7,255 nt of DNA from NCBI GenBank assembly GCA_002480935.1, contig DLDC01000074.1, positions 4,976-12,230 of the forward strand, written 5' to 3'. This document shows positions 7,174-7,255 of the stretch, piece after piece. Below the pieces are notes generated by a model. It searched no databases. It was not told the DNA's origin and saw nothing but the letters and a program-made list of their open reading frames with translations. The position numbers and the translations under genes were made by a program. The stretch's first letter is position 1. Each line of letters begins with the position of its first letter. The stretch is from Prevotella sp. UBA7782 (GTDB lineage Bacteria > Bacteroidota > Bacteroidia > Bacteroidales > Bacteroidaceae).

Positions 7174-7191
7174 TTCATAACTCGTTCATAA
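7174..7191 (-). repeat. TTATGAA direct repeat over the operon promoter
   Basis: On the - strand the heptamer TTATGAA occurs twice, at 7191-7185 and 7180-7174, separated by CGAG. The 11-base period puts both copies on the same face of the helix. They cover roughly -24 to -41 relative to the predicted start near 7150, in place of a recognisable -33 box. This is the layout of a binding site for an activator or repressor, but the surroundings are AT-rich and chance is possible. Confidence 0.35.
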
Positions 7192-7212
7192 AAAGAAAAA
7201 AATCTTCACCCC

Positions 7213-7246
7213 TTTGGCCTTTTCTCAATTAATATACCTACCTTTG
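7213..7246 (+). promoter_or_regulatory. Divergent promoter for a gene to the right of the window
   Basis: TACCTTTG (7239-7246) is a perfect TAnnTTTG -7 box, followed by CACC. TTTG at 7213-7216 serves as a -33 element, with 22 bases between them. Transcription should begin within the last few bases of the window, so the gene served is not visible. It is divergent from the lipoprotein-murB operon, with the two -7 boxes about 80 bases apart. Confidence 0.7.
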
Positions 7247-7255
7247 CACCAAATA

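Overview
The window looks like chromosomal DNA from a Bacteroidota member, most likely order Bacteroidales (a Prevotella- or Bacteroides-like genome; the genus is a guess). The reasons are a SusC/SusD outer-membrane pair, two lipoproteins with short lipoboxes, TAnnTTTG-type promoter boxes instead of classical -35/-10 elements, and starts preceded by A/T-rich stretches rather than Shine-Dalgarno sequences. Five complete protein genes fill almost all of it, in two convergent blocks. No RNA genes, insertion sequences, CRISPR arrays or attachment sites are visible, and no stretch above 300 bases lacks a gene.

Left block (+ strand, about 1-4430): a short leader with a weak promoter candidate, then a SusC-like TonB-dependent transporter (60-2753) and, 21 bases on, its SusD-like surface lipoprotein (2775-4430). 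Together they should form one outer-membrane import complex in which the SusD lid binds a large ligand (glycan or peptide) and the SusC barrel takes it up using TonB energy. No glycoside hydrolase, protease, sulfatase or regulator lies downstream, so the substrate cannot be inferred. Any partner genes must lie left of the window, or the pair is an orphan. The SusC protein lacks the usual N-terminal carboxypeptidase-regulatory-like domain.

Middle (4431-4500): a 70-base convergent gap holding one GC-rich hairpin, a possible shared terminator.

Right block (- strand, about 7164-4501): an apparent three-gene operon read right to left. It encodes a DUF4348-like lipoprotein of unknown function (7130-6282), MurB, which makes UDP-N-acetylmuramate for peptidoglycan (6263-5259), and a PhnP-like metallo-beta-lactamase-fold hydrolase (5262-4501) whose start overlaps the murB stop in ATGA. 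Only MurB has a firm role. The shared operon suggests, without proving, that the lipoprotein has an envelope-related job.

Right edge (7131-7255): a divergent control region with a -7 box on each strand, about 80 bases apart. The + strand promoter serves a gene beyond the window. I see no clear new biological system. The most noteworthy points are the truncated SusC N-terminus, the apparent internal duplication in the DUF4348-like lipoprotein and its link to murB, a direct repeat across its promoter, and a curious 15-base T7-promoter-like match inside murB.
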